Assembly: GCA_959347315.1 (NCBI GenBank)
Contig: OY365809.1
Coordinates: forward strand, 3,079,953 to 3,143,952
Origin: Bimastos eiseni
Taxonomy: Eukaryota; Annelida; Clitellata; Crassiclitellata; Lumbricidae
Length of the DNA stretch: 64,000 bases
Direction of reading: 5' to 3'
Under the pieces are notes generated by a model. That model was not told the origin of the DNA and made no database searches. It saw only the letters and a program-made list of their open reading frames with translations. Below are positions 36,986 to 49,479 of this stretch, in pieces. Position 1 is the stretch's first letter. Each line of letters begins with the position of its first letter. A program made the translations under genes and the position numbers.

Positions 36986-39659
36986 AGGGACAGACACAGA
37001 ATCTTTGCTGTATGTGTAGAGATTAGTACTAATTACCAACTGACCATGTACTTTTCTTAGTAAACTAAACTGTTATCTCTGTGTATCAACACCTGGGTTA
37101 GTCCCTCTATTTATTTGTGTTTATGTCTGAATGTTTGTTTGTCCTAATTTCATTGGCAATAAGTCTGCTTATCTTTCTCTGTGTCTCTACGTCGTCCGTG
37201 TATTGCACCGTGTCTGTGTGTGCGTTTGCTGGGTGTCTGCCTACATGTCAGTCTTGGTATTCTTCTATCAGTGCTGTAATTAAGGTTTTGTTAATTCCAT
37301 CCTAATTAACGCTGGTCAGCAACACCTGCCTCATATACTCTCTCTTTTAAAGGTTAGACCTAATGAGCTAAAAACACAACATAATACTGAGCAATTGGTC
37401 TTCTTCGTATATCCCTCTCCCCATGTCTTTTTATTCCCAGGTGTTAACTAAGCAAGGAATTAGCAAACCCACCCCAGTTTATGCTCAACTGAGCGTTACA
37501 TGTACATGCAGGGTCTATGTTTATTTCGAATAATAATAAGGACCAGAATAAGTTAAATTTATATTTTTTTAATGGAACCTTGAACGAAATACCTTGGATA
37601 TTTGTAACAACATGTAGCTCATATTAGAAGTTCTATTGTGCTGTGTCTACGGATTTCTGTAGCAAATCTCGTAGTACAACCTAGCCGGAGGCACTGCGAT
37701 TTAATAAAACTCTCGATAAGCCAAAATGTAACATGTTGTTAAGAGTACGGGCAGTAACAGAAATACCGTACCCACAGTTAAAATCAAAGAGCGAATCAGA
37801 ACGGGATTATCGTCCCAAAGAGTAGGGCCGATATGCGCATGAACGTGGTATTGGGCAGAAGCCGTCCACGTTCCAGGTACCAAGAGTTTATTCATGTCTG
37901 TCTAAAGAACGAAGAGGATGATGAGTCACGAGAGGCAGTTGAAAGAGGATTATGTCACAAAGATAGCGTGGAGTCTGACCCAAAAACGCTTTTAAAGTTT
38001 TGAAGAAAGTTTTTGAAAAAAGGTTTTTAAGCAAAATAATCTACGAATTAGACACCTTTAAATTGTTACGGACGGTGTATACATATGTAATTTCCGATCA
38101 ATTTATGATGAAGATTTCATTTTCGTCGAGTGTTTCACAAGGCTGTAGGTTAATAGCATGAATAAATAACATATACATGTACATTGTAGTGTATTTATTG
38201 TGTAATTGTATTGTAAATTTTTAGTTACGACTATACGGGCCGAAACAGAATTACCTCTGCGAGGGTCAAAGAGCTCATGCAAAGGGAATATCGTTCCAAA
38301 GCAAAGGGTTAACAGGCGCATATGCGAGACAATCGGCAGAGGTAGTCCAAGTCCGAGTACCAAGAGTTCATGTCGATCTAGAGAAGAGGATGACGAGAGG
38401 CAGCCAAAGGAGGATGACGGATAAGCCTTAAGGTCACCAAGATATAGCGTAGATATAGAGCCTGACCCAAAAATGCTTCGGAAGTCAAGAAAGGGCCTTT
38501 AAAATGAATGCAGGCTATGAGCAGAAGCCAGTGTAAGTGCTCAGTCATAAAGGTCGAGATATGTGAGAAGCGAGTAAAGCGGGCAATCAGATGGGCAGTT
38601 GTATTAATTAAGCACCGATTGAGGAGGTAACAGTATTTCGTATAGTTTGGCTAATCTCTAGACAAAGTTACAATTACTTCACCACTTCGGCATTTCCAAA
38701 ACCTTTTATGCATCTGTAAGTGACTTTTTTGTGAGCTGGGAGTGACCACATGTGTCACCTCTGTACGGAAGACAGTCTGTCAATTGTAGACCACATATAT
38801 ACCCATAATTTTTGGTAGTTATATGTGACTGGAGGCTATGCAGGGCAACAAATTCGTCATCAAAGTAATGATAATTAGTCCCAGACTGCAGCAATTGGTG
38901 GAAATAAATAGTCAGAGCTTATTTCATGCGGTCATTTGTTAAACGTGGCGCTTTTCCTATGCTTCACAAGTCTTGTTATGCTTGCGCTCGCCTATATAAT
39001 TATTGTCCGTATATATATATATATATATATGTAATATATATATATATGTAATATATATATATATATATACTTGCTGTCTTTCTGCGCTTTTCATTCTTTG
39101 TATCTTGCAAGGAATACGGGTTTATTTTTGAAACATTTATCACTACTTGCAGACTTAATGCCTATTCGGCAATGACAGATATTCCTACGGGCGGAAATAC
39201 TGGATTTATAGCTCACATTCTGCTGATCATTGGTACATGCGACTCTGGGGAATGTTGGAAATGGTTTGGGACCCGTCATCTAAAGCCGTGCCATTAACTG
39301 CCGTGCCGTGAAATGGTTTTTATGAAACGCTCAGCTAGATTTGACGTTTTACCTCATCAGTAATAATGAATTGCAGATAACGGGTCCAATAATTGACCAG
39401 ACGTTGGAGGAATTTTCCGGTTATGCGAAGGCAAAATGCGTAGGAAATGTTTTTGTGGGTTTCTGCGCATTGCGACGCCACTTTCTGCTTTTCCCTATAG
39501 TTGATAAATGAAGCAATTTATGCGACGCCAATTGCAGGGTGTCAGGTCGCCCGAAACTTAGATTGTTTTTGGCGCTGCTGAAGAAACCTCGAGCTTACGA
39601 TTGCGAAACTGATGCATCTCGTCTCATTGGATTCTTTTGATTCGTTGGGAGAAGGTAGC

Positions 39660-39889
39660 AGGTTCAGTTTAACGAAGATGTCTGATAGCAGAGATAATTG
39701 GAGTCACCCTCCTCCTTCATCCAATCTTGGGACTGTCACTAAAAGAACACATGCTGTTGTATAGTTTCATATACAAGCAGTAGTAGTTTCGTTGTAATGA
39801 CACTGCTATAACGAAGATTATTAGTGTTACCATCCTCCTTTGTCTAGGCTTGGGACTGGCACTGTGAGTGTGCAGGCAGTGATAGAGTT
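39660..39889 (-). repeat. R105 repeats, head-to-tail pair (39660-39751 and 39782-39889)
   Basis: The first has CAGTTTAACGAAGATG and the second AGGCTTGGGACTGGCACTG. They lie about 440 bp before the Ig1 exon. Confidence 0.86.
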
Positions 39890-40234
39890 GGGGAGAAGGT
39901 GAGGTGAGAATAAGATATGTAAACAGACATGTCTGACCTATGAGGCCCTTCTAATGAGCACTCCAACGCCACACCATGTACCACTGCTCCTAATCTGGAG
40001 AAGTTCATCTGATGAAGAAGTACATTTGTTAAAGGCAGTAGTACACTTTTGATAAATATATATTGCTTTTTCAGGTGTACCGTTTTGACAAATGCAATGC
40101 TTTTGACAAATGTAATGATTTTGTCAGGTTTACAGATTTTGACAAATCGTACTGTTCTTGACAAAGCGTACTGTTTCAGTTAAAGTGTGCTGTTGCATCA
40201 CTTGTCCTGCTAGTGACGAATGTATCAGGTTTCA

Positions 40235-40312
40235 TTGACTGATTGGTTGGTTATTTGGTTGGTTGCTTGATTGATTTGTTGATTGATTTGTTGATTGATT
40301 TGTTGATTGATG
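40235..40312. repeat. GATTGATTTGTT tandem repeat before the Ig1 acceptor
   Basis: TTGGTTG then GATTGATTTGTT units end about 15 bp before the Ig1 acceptor AG (40325-40326). It is T-rich and so may act as the polypyrimidine tract region. A degenerate TTTTGACAAATG repeat lies upstream at 40080-40180. Confidence 0.85.
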
Positions 40313-40326
40313 ACTGTGTCTTGCAG

Positions 40327-40650
40327 CTATCCAACAGATCTCTAACCCGCGCATCGTTGAGCATCCCGAGGATCAGTACGTCGTCCGCAACGAACCCGCC
40401 ACCCTCAACTGCAAAGCTGAGGGTGAGCCCCCTCCTACCATCACGTGGTATCGTCGGGGTCAGAGGGTGACGACCTCCAACGATGACCCTTCGTCCCACC
40501 GGATGTTGCTGCCGAGCGGTCAGCTCTTCTTCCTCAAGATCATCCACAGTGGAAAGAACCAGACGGACCTTGGAGTCTACTACTGCAACGCCACCAACCT
40601 AGAGACGAGGGTCAGCATCGTCAGCCGAAATGCCACCATCGACATCGCAG
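40327..40650 (+). CDS. robo: Robo exon: Ig-like domain 1 (Slit-binding)
   Basis: One 324-nt exon, phase 1 at both ends, acceptor TTGCAG|CT and donor GCAG|GTAAAT. It encodes a full Ig domain that begins PRIVEHP and carries [36 protein letters not shown] and GVYYC. These blocks are diagnostic of Robo Ig1; the SHRMLLPSG and NCKAEG segments are near-invariant in the family. The two disulfide cysteines and the core Trp are present. In known Robo proteins Ig1 is the main contact for the Slit leucine-rich repeat domain, with contact residues in the NCK and FFL segments, both kept here. Potential N-glycosylation sites: NQT and two NAT. A short GATTGATTTGTT tandem repeat lies just upstream of the acceptor. 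Confidence 0.95.
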
Positions 40651-41219
40651 GTAAATGCCCATCCACTCTTTGTCTATGCCTTCGTGTGTGTGGGTGCGTG
40701 TGTTTGTGTGAATGCGTGCGTATGTATGCGTGCGTACGCGTGTGCTTATTCGTATGTGTGTGTGTATGTGTGTGTGCCAGTATCAGTTTTTTTGACGGAA
40801 ATTATATTTTTTGAGGTAAAGGACTAAAGGTGTAATATTACCAGTTGGCTTTTACTGTCGAAATTATAATTATAATTACTGTCACTCAGAGAATGTATTA
40901 CTGGGCTTTCCTAGTGGAGACGAGAAGGGACGACATGTGTCCCCCTTAATACTGAGTGTCACCTGGTTCTTATCACGCTTATTTTCGCGCCAGTGCGTGT
41001 GGGGTGGATTGGGAGGGTGTTTGCGTGTTCCTCCTTGTCGCTTTCATTGTGTCTTGTTCTTTTTGTTTTTATTCTACTCTCTCTTTTCTTTAATGTTACT
41101 GGACATACATTCATTCATACACACATACACACACACATACTTACTTACTTACATGCATTGATACATACATACATACCTACATACGTACATATGTACCATC
41201 GTACTTACATATATACAAA

Positions 41220-42153
41220 CATACACACACACATACATACATACATACATACACACATACATACACACATACATACATACATACATACATACATACATAC
41301 ATACATACATACATACATACATACATACATACATACATACATACATACATACATACATACATACATACATACATACATACATACATACATACATACATAC
41401 ATACATACATACATACATACATACATACATACATACATACATACATACATACATACATACATACATACATACATACATACATACATACATACATACATAC
41501 ATACATACATACATACATACATACATACATACATACATACATACATACATACATACATACATACATACATACATACATACATACATACATACATACATAC
41601 ATACATACATACATACATACATACATACATACATACATACATACATACATACATACATACATACATACATACATACATACATACATACATACATACATAC
41701 ATACATACATACATACATACATACATACATACATACATACATACATACATACATACATACATACATACATACATACATACATACATACATACATACATAC
41801 ATACATACATACATACATACATACATACATACATACATACATACATACATACATACATACATACATACATACATACATACATACATACATACATACATAC
41901 ATACATACATACATACATACATACATACATACATACATACATACATACATACATACATACATACATACATACATACATACATACATACATACATACATAC
42001 ATACATACATACATACATACATACATACATACATACATACATACATACATACATACATACATACATACATACATACATACATACATACATACATACATAC
42101 ATACATACATACATACATACATACATACATACATACATACATACATACATACA
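41220..42153. repeat. CATA tetranucleotide microsatellite, about 0.9 kb
   Basis: It is pure (CATA)n from about 41267 to 42152, some 220 copies, with imperfect CATA/CACA units before it. Because the period is 4, every frame lacks a stop and yields long HTYI or MYVC repeat frames on both strands; these are not genes. It lies 0.6 kb after the Ig1 exon. The length in the assembly may not be exact. Confidence 0.97.
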
Positions 42154-42356
42154 AATAAATGTGAAGCATGTATGGAGAAATACTTACAGTTTGAATGCAT
42201 AATACTTACAAAACACTTAGATACATGAACATACCAGTCCACTTGCAATTGGATCTATTGATTTTACTCCACAGGGTAAATTCTCTGTATCTCCTTGCTT
42301 CAAATCCTTCCTCATCCTTCCTGTTTGGCTATTGATTTCACCCTGGCTTTACTACC

Positions 42357-42418
42357 GCTAGACCAATGGCTTCCAATGGCTACCAATGGCTTCCAATGGC
42401 TACCAATGGCTACCCGTT
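42357..42418. repeat. CCAATGGCTA tandem repeat
   Basis: Units alternating TTCCAATGGC and TACCAATGGC, about six copies. Confidence 0.85.
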
Positions 42419-42879
42419 TCCATGGCTTACAAGTCTCTTAGTTCCACCAAAGTCAGTATTCCATCAGCTCTAAGTAATTTACTTTTTTGGCCTTTCATAC
42501 TCGGGGTCGAACGCCAGATGGCGTAGTAAGTCGAATTAGAGTGGTCAGTCGTGGGCAGTGAGTGGTCATCCGATGGGGATTTGGACGTCCAGAATGAAGG
42601 ACGGCGCGTCAATTACGAGAGAGATTACTCACGGTCGGATGTTGTTATGCGCTCGAAAAATAATGTCTCGAAGTTGGAGAACAATTGTGTGGCCAATAAT
42701 CTAGTTAGACTTACGATGTCTGAAACAGGAGACACTGATGTTGTTGTTCCAGGAATTTGGAATTCTTTTCACAGTTATGGGTCTGCACTCTGCACGCATT
42801 TATGTCTTGGTGTTGGTCTGTGCGTTCGATAAGGCTATACAGGTGTCTGGCGTGGTGTTGCTGCTTCTGCTGCTGATGA

Positions 42880-43260
42880 CATTGATTGTGGCGGTGGTGT
42901 GGTGGTGAGGGTGGTGGGGAGGGTATTGATGATGATGATGACGACGACGACGGCGGCGACGACGACGACGACTGTGATGGTGATGGTGATGATAATTCAA
43001 CATTCTCGCTATTTGAATGGTATCGAAGAGCCTGAGCGATCATTTATAGATTTGGTAAAATAATAATAATAATAATAACAACAACAGCAACAACAATAAT
43101 GATAACGACAACAACGTTAACAATAATATTTATAATTATGATTATATTTGTAGATTATGATTATGATCACGATGATAATTATGATCATGATAATTATTAT
43201 TATAATAATTAATAATCATAATAATTATGATAATTATAATAATAATCATGAACCTACAAT
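42880..43260. repeat. Trinucleotide-rich tract (GGT, GAC, AAT)
   Basis: GGTGGTG, GACGACG and AATAAT runs give Ser/His-rich frames without protein resemblance. Confidence 0.85.
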
Positions 43261-44041
43261 TGTGGGAGACTTTTATTGCCCGCTTGTATTATGACTATAA
43301 ACTTAATGCTACTCTTCTGTGTCAGTTCTTCTATAAGTGACTATACACCTTATAATTATATATATACCAAATAACTAAATAACCCATGACTATGGAGTCA
43401 TCTATTCGTACACATCGCCGCCAAATAGCTGGCGTCAGGTACTGATGATGATACTGATATTTGCAGATGATGATGATGATGATGACAACGACGACGATGA
43501 TGATGACGTTCTACTTCAGTTTGGTCGATGCCTTGCAAATTAATAATTTCGGCGCTGTATAAGTAATTAGTTGCCACTAGACATAGGCGGTCTAATTAAA
43601 GAGTACGGTCACTGTGTCCAGCAGCCAGACATAATAATTGTGGCCCGTTGTCGTTATCAGATATTAATGTCCAGTGTCTGGGTGCTTGGAATGCTTTAAT
43701 TTCCAGGAGAGACGCAGCCGCACTGGTCTCTGCTCTTTGCAGACATGACTTCGGGGAGTCACGAAGCGTCATCGAGGCGTCATCGTCACAATCCTTTGTG
43801 CGCCGTCTGGCGGCCGTTTTTGAGTGGGAGGTCAATCTCCAGGGGTCAAATGAGAATCTGGCCCGTAATGGATGGAGCTTTTAGCCAGCCTATATTGAAA
43901 GAAATGTTCTCCACCAGCAAGGCTCATTGGATGAAAAATTGACTGTTGCGGCGGTGCCAGGCTTTATTGGATGATATATAGGGTAGACTTTACTGTGTTG
44001 CGTGGATTGTGACGGCGGTGGTGACTTTTAGGTGCTCCTTA

Positions 44042-44137
44042 ACCACTGCTTGCACTCTGCCAGTGCCAATCTCAAGCCTGGAGAAAGTAGGCTGGCGACG
44101 CGTGTCAAGGTGGTCATGACACATTGTCATTAAACGG
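44042..44137 (+). repeat. R105 repeat
   Basis: CACTGCTTGCACTCTGCCAG, TGCCAATCTCAAGCCTGGA and GGCGACGC, with a diverged end. Confidence 0.8.
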
Positions 44138-44610
44138 CTTCACACCAACTTACGATTTGCACAATTGCGAAATCTGACGATTGATTGATTAATAGATGGA
44201 TGCGGAGTTTAACGACAGCTGTTAGGCATATGGTATGGCGATTGAACGGAATTTACAAGTGTATTTATAATGTCTGACAAAGTTATTTAAAGGTATATAA
44301 ATGTCGGATAAAGAAAGAGAACGATGCTCATTACATTAGTTGTGCCACAGTGTCGTTACCAGTCACTAACTATAATTACGCTATATTAATGTTGTGTATT
44401 GTGGTATGATTAGATAAGTTTTACTTTAGAGTTACGTATCTTTTTAGGTGACGTAGACTTCGTTACCTTTAAAACGTGCTCAAACGCTGCTATATAATTA
44501 GAAAACCGCAAAGCGACGCTTGTATGGGATCTAGGCTTTGGTAAGAGGAACGCGATTCATCTTACTTGTTAGTGTTGTTAAGCAGTAATCAATTAATTAT
44601 GAAGCGCAAG

Positions 44611-44766
44611 TAATCAGTGCGATTTACCTGTTGTGAATCGAATCACAAGGCACGCAGTACGATTTAGCTTGTGGGGAAATTCACAAGGAATTCAGTGCGC
44701 TTTATCTGGTGTGGGAGAATCTCAAGGGATGCCGTGCGATTTATTATCTGGTGTGGGAAAACTCTT
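44611..44766. repeat. Degenerate repeat of about 46 bp
   Basis: Three to four units of GTGCGATTTA-CTGGTGTGGG-AATCTCAAGG type. It lies just before the inverted segment at 44768. Confidence 0.65.
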
Positions 44767-45036
44767 CGGTTCTATAATTTTAATTCACCCGAATTATTTT
44801 TCGCATTTATCATCCTCAATAACGTTTCCCCACCGTGAGGGTCGGTTAGTGTTAGTGTTAGGGTTATTATAGTTTGTAGGGTTAAAGTGTATTTTAGCGT
44901 ATTTCATTGTAATTTGAATTCACCCGAATTATTTTCCACTTCTTTCAGTTAAATCATTACGTAATATACGCGGGGACTGCGCGAGTGAGGTAAAATCAAG
45001 GTTAGCCATGGGAATGTCAGTCATGTTTAAAGCTGG

Positions 45037-45640
45037 TAAGCACCTGGAAAAATAAATCAGTCAGTACTAAAACCAAACTGCGACTCATGAAGGCCTTGGC
45101 GTTGCCAGTAGCAACGTATGGTTGTGAGGCATGGACAATAAAGAAAGAAGAAGAGAAACGTATACAAGCATTTGAGAACAAGTGCATCAGGAAACTGCTC
45201 AGAATTCCAGGAACAGCAATGGTGACAACCAAACAAGTGTATCAAATGGCGAAAGTTGACTGCAAACTGTTGGGCCACATCAAGTTCAGAAAACGGGCAC
45301 ATCGTCAGACAGCCTAAAGACAGTATTGAGAACTGTGTCCACAAAACGTCATTTGTATTAGCGCTAGACGTTTGAAAAGTTTTGAATCTTTTGCGTTTAT
45401 CCGCTTATGTCGCGGTTTTTCATCCACCTAAAATAATAAAGAAAATAATGATTCTGAGTGGAATAATTAATTGTTGGGTAGAGTGGAAGGAAGCCCAAGT
45501 CGTGGAAGACCCAGAATCTGCTGGTTTGACAATGTCATGGCGTGGACTGGTTTAAGAGGCACAAGCTTAATGAGCATCGTAAGATCACTTTCCCATTCAT
45601 GTAGTTAACCGTCGCGAAGCCACGATGACGATGTGACATG
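45037..45640 (+). mobile_element. LINE reverse-transcriptase 3' fragment, interrupted
   Basis: The frame from about 45050 to 45316 encodes KLRLMKALALPVATYGCEAW, TIKKEEEKRIQAFENKCIRK and LLGHIKF. This is the C-terminal part of non-LTR retrotransposon reverse transcriptases (the YGCEAWT and KEEEKRIxAFE blocks). After an intervening segment at 45337-45471 the homology resumes at about 45472 with GRVEGSPSRGRPRICWFDNV and MAWTGL, the usual next block. So the LINE was already a 5'-truncated copy when a 135-bp sequence split it. It is probably RTE-like, but I cannot fix the clade. Confidence 0.8.
45337..45471. repeat. 135-bp direct repeat, copy 1 (inside the LINE fragment)
   Basis: By eye, base-for-base the same as 45657-45791. 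It begins GTCCACAAAACGTC and ends GTGGAATAATTAAT. It interrupts the LINE reading frame between two conserved blocks. Confidence 0.9.
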
Positions 45641-45656
45641 ACATGACAATATACGC

Positions 45657-45791
45657 GTCCACAAAACGTCATTTGTATTAGCGCTAGACGTTTGAAAAGT
45701 TTTGAATCTTTTGCGTTTATCCGCTTATGTCGCGGTTTTTCATCCACCTAAAATAATAAAGAAAATAATGATTCTGAGTGGAATAATTAAT
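45657..45791. repeat. 135-bp direct repeat, copy 2 (after the LINE fragment)
   Basis: A second copy, 320 bp downstream of the first, with no difference seen. It is followed by a unit (45829-45866, AAATGCGAAAATAATTCAGG) that is inverted relative to 44768-44808. Confidence 0.9.
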
Positions 45792-46027
45792 AAATACATT
45801 ATTTCATAGCTGTTTTTGCCACGTACATAAATGCGAAAATAATTCAGGTGAATTAAAATTATAGCACCCTCTTTTCTTTTGACGTTTTTATGTATTGTAT
45901 AATGTCTGCCGGGTGACAATTGAAGAGATGACCTGCCCTTCAAGCTATCCCTGAGGCAGCCATGAATGTGAGGTGAATGGTCAATGTACACATTATGGCT
46001 GAGTTGTATAGGAAGGCAGGTCAAGCA

Positions 46028-46122
46028 GAAATCCCAAACCAAATTTCTTTCTTGGTTGGGTTTTGAATCCTTTACCCATCAAATCGTAGTCCAGCATCCT
46101 GACCACTACACTATCTAGTTCT
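46028..46122 (-). mobile_element. tRNA-like SINE head (SINE-3 related)
   Basis: The minus strand reads TAGTGTAGTGGTCAGGATGC, then GGATTCAAAACCC, then GAAATTTGG. This fits box A and box B of a tRNA-derived SINE. It is truncated after about 95 bp. Confidence 0.65.
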
Positions 46123-46196
46123 GTGTGTCTCTCTGTCTTTCTGTATGCTTCCATGTTTCTATATGCCTCTCTGTGTCTCTGCATGTCCCACTGTTC

Positions 46197-46284
46197 CATG
46201 GATGGTTCTGGCGAAGGGGCTTGAACCCGCGTTCTCTGCTTAACAATTCGAGCAATCCAACCAACCGGCTACTGTGCTCTCGTT
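46197..46284 (-). mobile_element. tRNA-like SINE head, second type
   Basis: The minus strand has AGTAGCCGGTTGGTTGGATT (box A-like) and GCGGGTTCAAGCCCC (box B-like). It lies 75 bp from the previous SINE head in the same orientation. It is probably SINE debris rather than a functional tRNA gene, because the stem arms do not close. Confidence 0.6.
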
Positions 46285-46697
46285 CACCGCAATCCTCTGT
46301 CAACATCGTAAGTAATCCGCTGTGTGGTCATTCCGTTAAAGGAACGTTCACCTAAAGAGCAAACGTCACACTAGGCTTCCAATGACATGGCGACCTTTCC
46401 GTTACGCTGTAAAGCACAACAGGGATTTACTAAGCGCTGCATCAGAATTGCACAGGAGGTTGAACTCATTAATGGACAGGACCTTGCGCTGTGGCAAGCA
46501 TCCAGGTTCTAGTAGAATACCCGGGCCCTGGGAGTAACCTGGAAGGACAATTGGAGAGTGTTGGAATAACCCGGCAACGCCTCTGAGTGGACCGGGGTAA
46601 TGGAAAACCTGCGACAGATGGAATCTGGCATGTTCACGTGAGAGTGAGACCGTTAAAGGGATATTGGGATAATCGTGGACAAACCACGAGAAAGGAC

Positions 46698-46993
46698 TCT
46701 ACTACTGTTCTCACTCTGAGAGTGCCAATCCCAAGCCTGGATAAGGAAGGAGGGCGACGTATTAACTTCGTTTTTGCATAGTCATAAAACTTACTATACG
46801 AACACGCATTGACTTGTTAGACACCTTTATGAAGTCTAATGCAATAATAGATCAGCTTCCTGTGTGTATGTGTGTGTGCCTGTCCATAGGTGAATCTCCT
46901 TCACTGTTCGCACTCTGACAGTGCCAGTCCTAATTCTGTGTAAAGAAGGAGGGCAATGCTTATGATCGTTTTCATCAGTGTCGTCAAACTGAA
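46698..46993 (+). repeat. R105 repeats, two copies (46698-46792 and 46898-46993)
   Basis: Both open with ACTGTTC then CACTCTGA and carry AGTGCCAATCCCAAGCCTGG or AGTGCCAGTCCTAATTCTG, then AGGAGGGCGACG or AGGAGGGCAATG. Confidence 0.86.
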
Positions 46994-47599
46994 AATACTA
47001 CAAACGTATGAGAGATTAGAGAAGGAACACTGGAAGGTATACGAAGCAGCAACGTGTCAACAATCGTACTTATCAGATACATTGCGGACGATGTCTGTGG
47101 TCGGCTTTGTAATGAATAAATTGACATCCGGGTACTTGGCAGGATAACATTGAATCGCCGAAAAATTCATCAAAATTTATTCTACTTCAGTAAAAAATTC
47201 TTCCTTTCAACACATTTTATAAATATTGCAGGTTCTATGTAATATTTTGTCGTTTATTTCGTTAAAAAACAAACCCAACTGCAGATATATCCTGCAAAAG
47301 TTCCAGATGTTGTCACACACATAATCTAGGTCAACAACCCAGTTTTCGTTCGGCTTCAGATATCTTACATATTAGTCCCAGGAGGAGCGAGGTAGAAGAG
47401 ACGATTTGCTCACGGAAGGTCCATGGAGATGACGACCTTTAGATAACTGGGAGTGATCGTTGCTGATCGTTCGGCTTCATCCAAAGGCTGCAGAGTAGCT
47501 TGGAATATAAACTGAATAGACGTATGAATGTAGTAGCAGTTTCGGTTTAACATATATAGGGCAATTTGAACGCTATAAAAAGTTGTTTACAAGTGTAGT

Positions 47600-47712
47600 A
47601 GCAGCTGTTGCAGGTTAACGACACTCTGTAATAACAGTAATCATTTGCGTTGCCCTCCTTCTTTGTTCAGACTTGGGACTTGCACTGCCAGAGTGCGAGC
47701 AGTGAAGGAGTT
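47600..47712 (-). repeat. R105 repeat
   Basis: GGTTAACGACACTCTGTAAT, GCCCTCCTTCTTTG and ACTTGGGACTTGCACTGCCA, ending AGCAGTGAAGGAGTT. Confidence 0.87.
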
Positions 47713-47989
47713 AACCGAAATGTACAACGCACGATGAGGTTTTTGCGTTGCGGCGCGGACGCGAATTTTAGTATCAACAAGGGAGCCAGTAGCTCGACAG
47801 GCGGGAAACTAGCGAGATGGATTTATGCGTCTGGAGTGGGTTCCGCTATGATGGAATGGGCTTGCGAGGAGGAGAGGGATCGGGGGATCGCCTGGATTGT
47901 TGCCGGGGAATGGCCGAGCGACGCTCGCGAGCGGATTATTTTGTTTTTAAAACTAAACGAGGTTTGAGTGATGACCGAATGGAGCAGAA

Positions 47990-48289
47990 AGGGTTATGGA
48001 AAAACGAGGGAAGAGGAGAGGGAGAGGGAAGAGAAAGAGGGAAAGGGTGGTGCGGGATGGAGGGGAAGGAGGGTTATGGAAAGAGGGGAAGGTAGGGAAG
48101 GAAAGGGTGGCGAGGGAGAAAAAAGAAGGGAGAGAGGGAGAGGGAGTGGGGGAGAAAGAAGGCAGAGGAAGGGAGAGAAATAGGAGCAAGGGACAAAGGG
48201 GAGGTGGAGAGGAAGGGAGAGGGAAAAGGAAGAGAGAGAGAGAGAGAGAGAGAGGGAAGGAGAGAGAAGCATAAGTGATGAATGAGCAC

Positions 48290-48381
<92 letters not shown>

Positions 48382-48410
48382 CGACGACGACGACGACGAC
48401 GACGACGATG
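47990..48410. repeat. GA-rich tract followed by (GAT)n and (GAC)n
   Basis: 47990-48270 is purine-rich (GGGAGA-type). 48289-48380 is (GAT)n and continues as (GAC)n to about 48408. Long Asp or Met frames here are artefacts. Confidence 0.93.
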
Positions 48411-48681
48411 TCAGTGCTGATCATAACGATCATGTTGATCTTATTTCCCTTTGCTTTGCTCATAATGCCTTTCACTACCTCAGACTGCTTATCATTCTAG
48501 ATCCCATAGGGTAGAAGAGGCCAGAGGAACTTCTGATGGACGGAATATAGTATAGAACTGTAGAGCAGAATAGGATTGTATAGGAGAGATGACATGGGAT
48601 ATAATAAGATGGCCTAGGATATAATTAAAGTAGCATGACGTAGGATATAATGGGATGTTATATAATATTATAGATGTCATA

Positions 48682-48683
<2 letters not shown>

Positions 48684-48744
<61 letters not shown>
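48684..48744. repeat. (AT)n microsatellite
   Basis: About 30 perfect TA units. Similar (AT)n runs are at 5560-5612, 53193-53231, 63392-63437, 32951-32980 and 39009-39069. Confidence 0.95.
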
Positions 48745-48747
<3 letters not shown>

Positions 48748-49479
48748 GGATGGCATGGACTAAATGATATTGGAAAGAATTGGAGTAGAGAATTGGATCA
48801 GTGCTTGTAATGTTGTCCATGGTCTACGCTGTCTGATGTTATTCAGTCTACTTCACTTGCACGACTGGTTTGCGCTTCCCCGTTCGGTGGGGCTTCGCCA
48901 ATGTAGGGAAACGCAATCGCCTTAATGATCTCTTAGGAAAAAGACCTGTTCTATAGCTTCCTTCCTGTTGACTTTCCTTGTTTTGAAGAGCACTGCTCTA
49001 AAGCTGTCTTGGCTCTTTTCCGTTTAGCCCTGTTGAACCCAATGTCACATCGTTCGCGACCTTCTCCCTTCCCGTAAGATCACCCCCTGCAACGTGCGAT
49101 CCATGACCTCATCCTACCTAGAGTTGATGCCTTTGTAAAAAATATATCTCATTATGGGAATATTATATGATTTTGTTTAATTTTTTTGCTATTATTTATA
49201 CCCGTTGACGCTATTGTGCGTTTGCTGGTAGTTGAATAAGGAATGTTCTTGCTTGCCTGCTTACTTACTTCTTGAAATGCCCTATATGGTCCGATTGAAT
49301 GGCTGACTGGTTGAATGGATGGATGGATGGACGGACGGACGGACGGACGGATGGATGGATGGAGGTCAGTGGTCGAACTGTCGTTATCCACTTGATGGTT
49401 CTGTGGCCTGCGATGCATACATCATGTTTGCTTGTTTACCAGATCGGAAACCAGGTCATGTCTGGTCAAACGGCTTCTC

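Larger units (their letters stand above)
29337..40326 (+). other. Robo intron 1 (about 11 kb)
   Basis: Holds no exon I can recognise. It contains a CTCA microsatellite, a 27-bp minisatellite, two SINE-1 copies in opposite orientation, a SINE-3 copy with a TC tail, a pair of repeats at 36.5-37.0 kb, R105 copies and microsatellites. The tract 35160-36480 is AT-rich with no feature I can name. Large first introns often carry regulatory sequence, but nothing here identifies an enhancer. Confidence 0.55.
44768..45870. repeat. Inverted 40-bp ends around the LINE/135-bp repeat block
   Basis: 44768-44808 (TCTATAATTTTAATTCACCC then GAATTATTTTTCGCATTTAT) is inverted at about 45829-45868. A partial direct copy is at 44908-44940. 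The block between holds the LINE fragment and both 135-bp repeats. Confidence 0.7.

Noticed and set aside
41149..42248. Very long open frames on both strands (HTYI and MYVC repeats)
   Set aside because: They are the readings of a (CATA)n microsatellite, stop-free because of its period.
47650..48095. Open frames near 47.7-48.1 kb as a gene
   Set aside because: They start in an R105 copy and run into purine-rich simple sequence; no domain or splice structure.
48074..48514. Poly-Asp, poly-Met and poly-Ile frames
   Set aside because: (GAT)n and (GAC)n translations.
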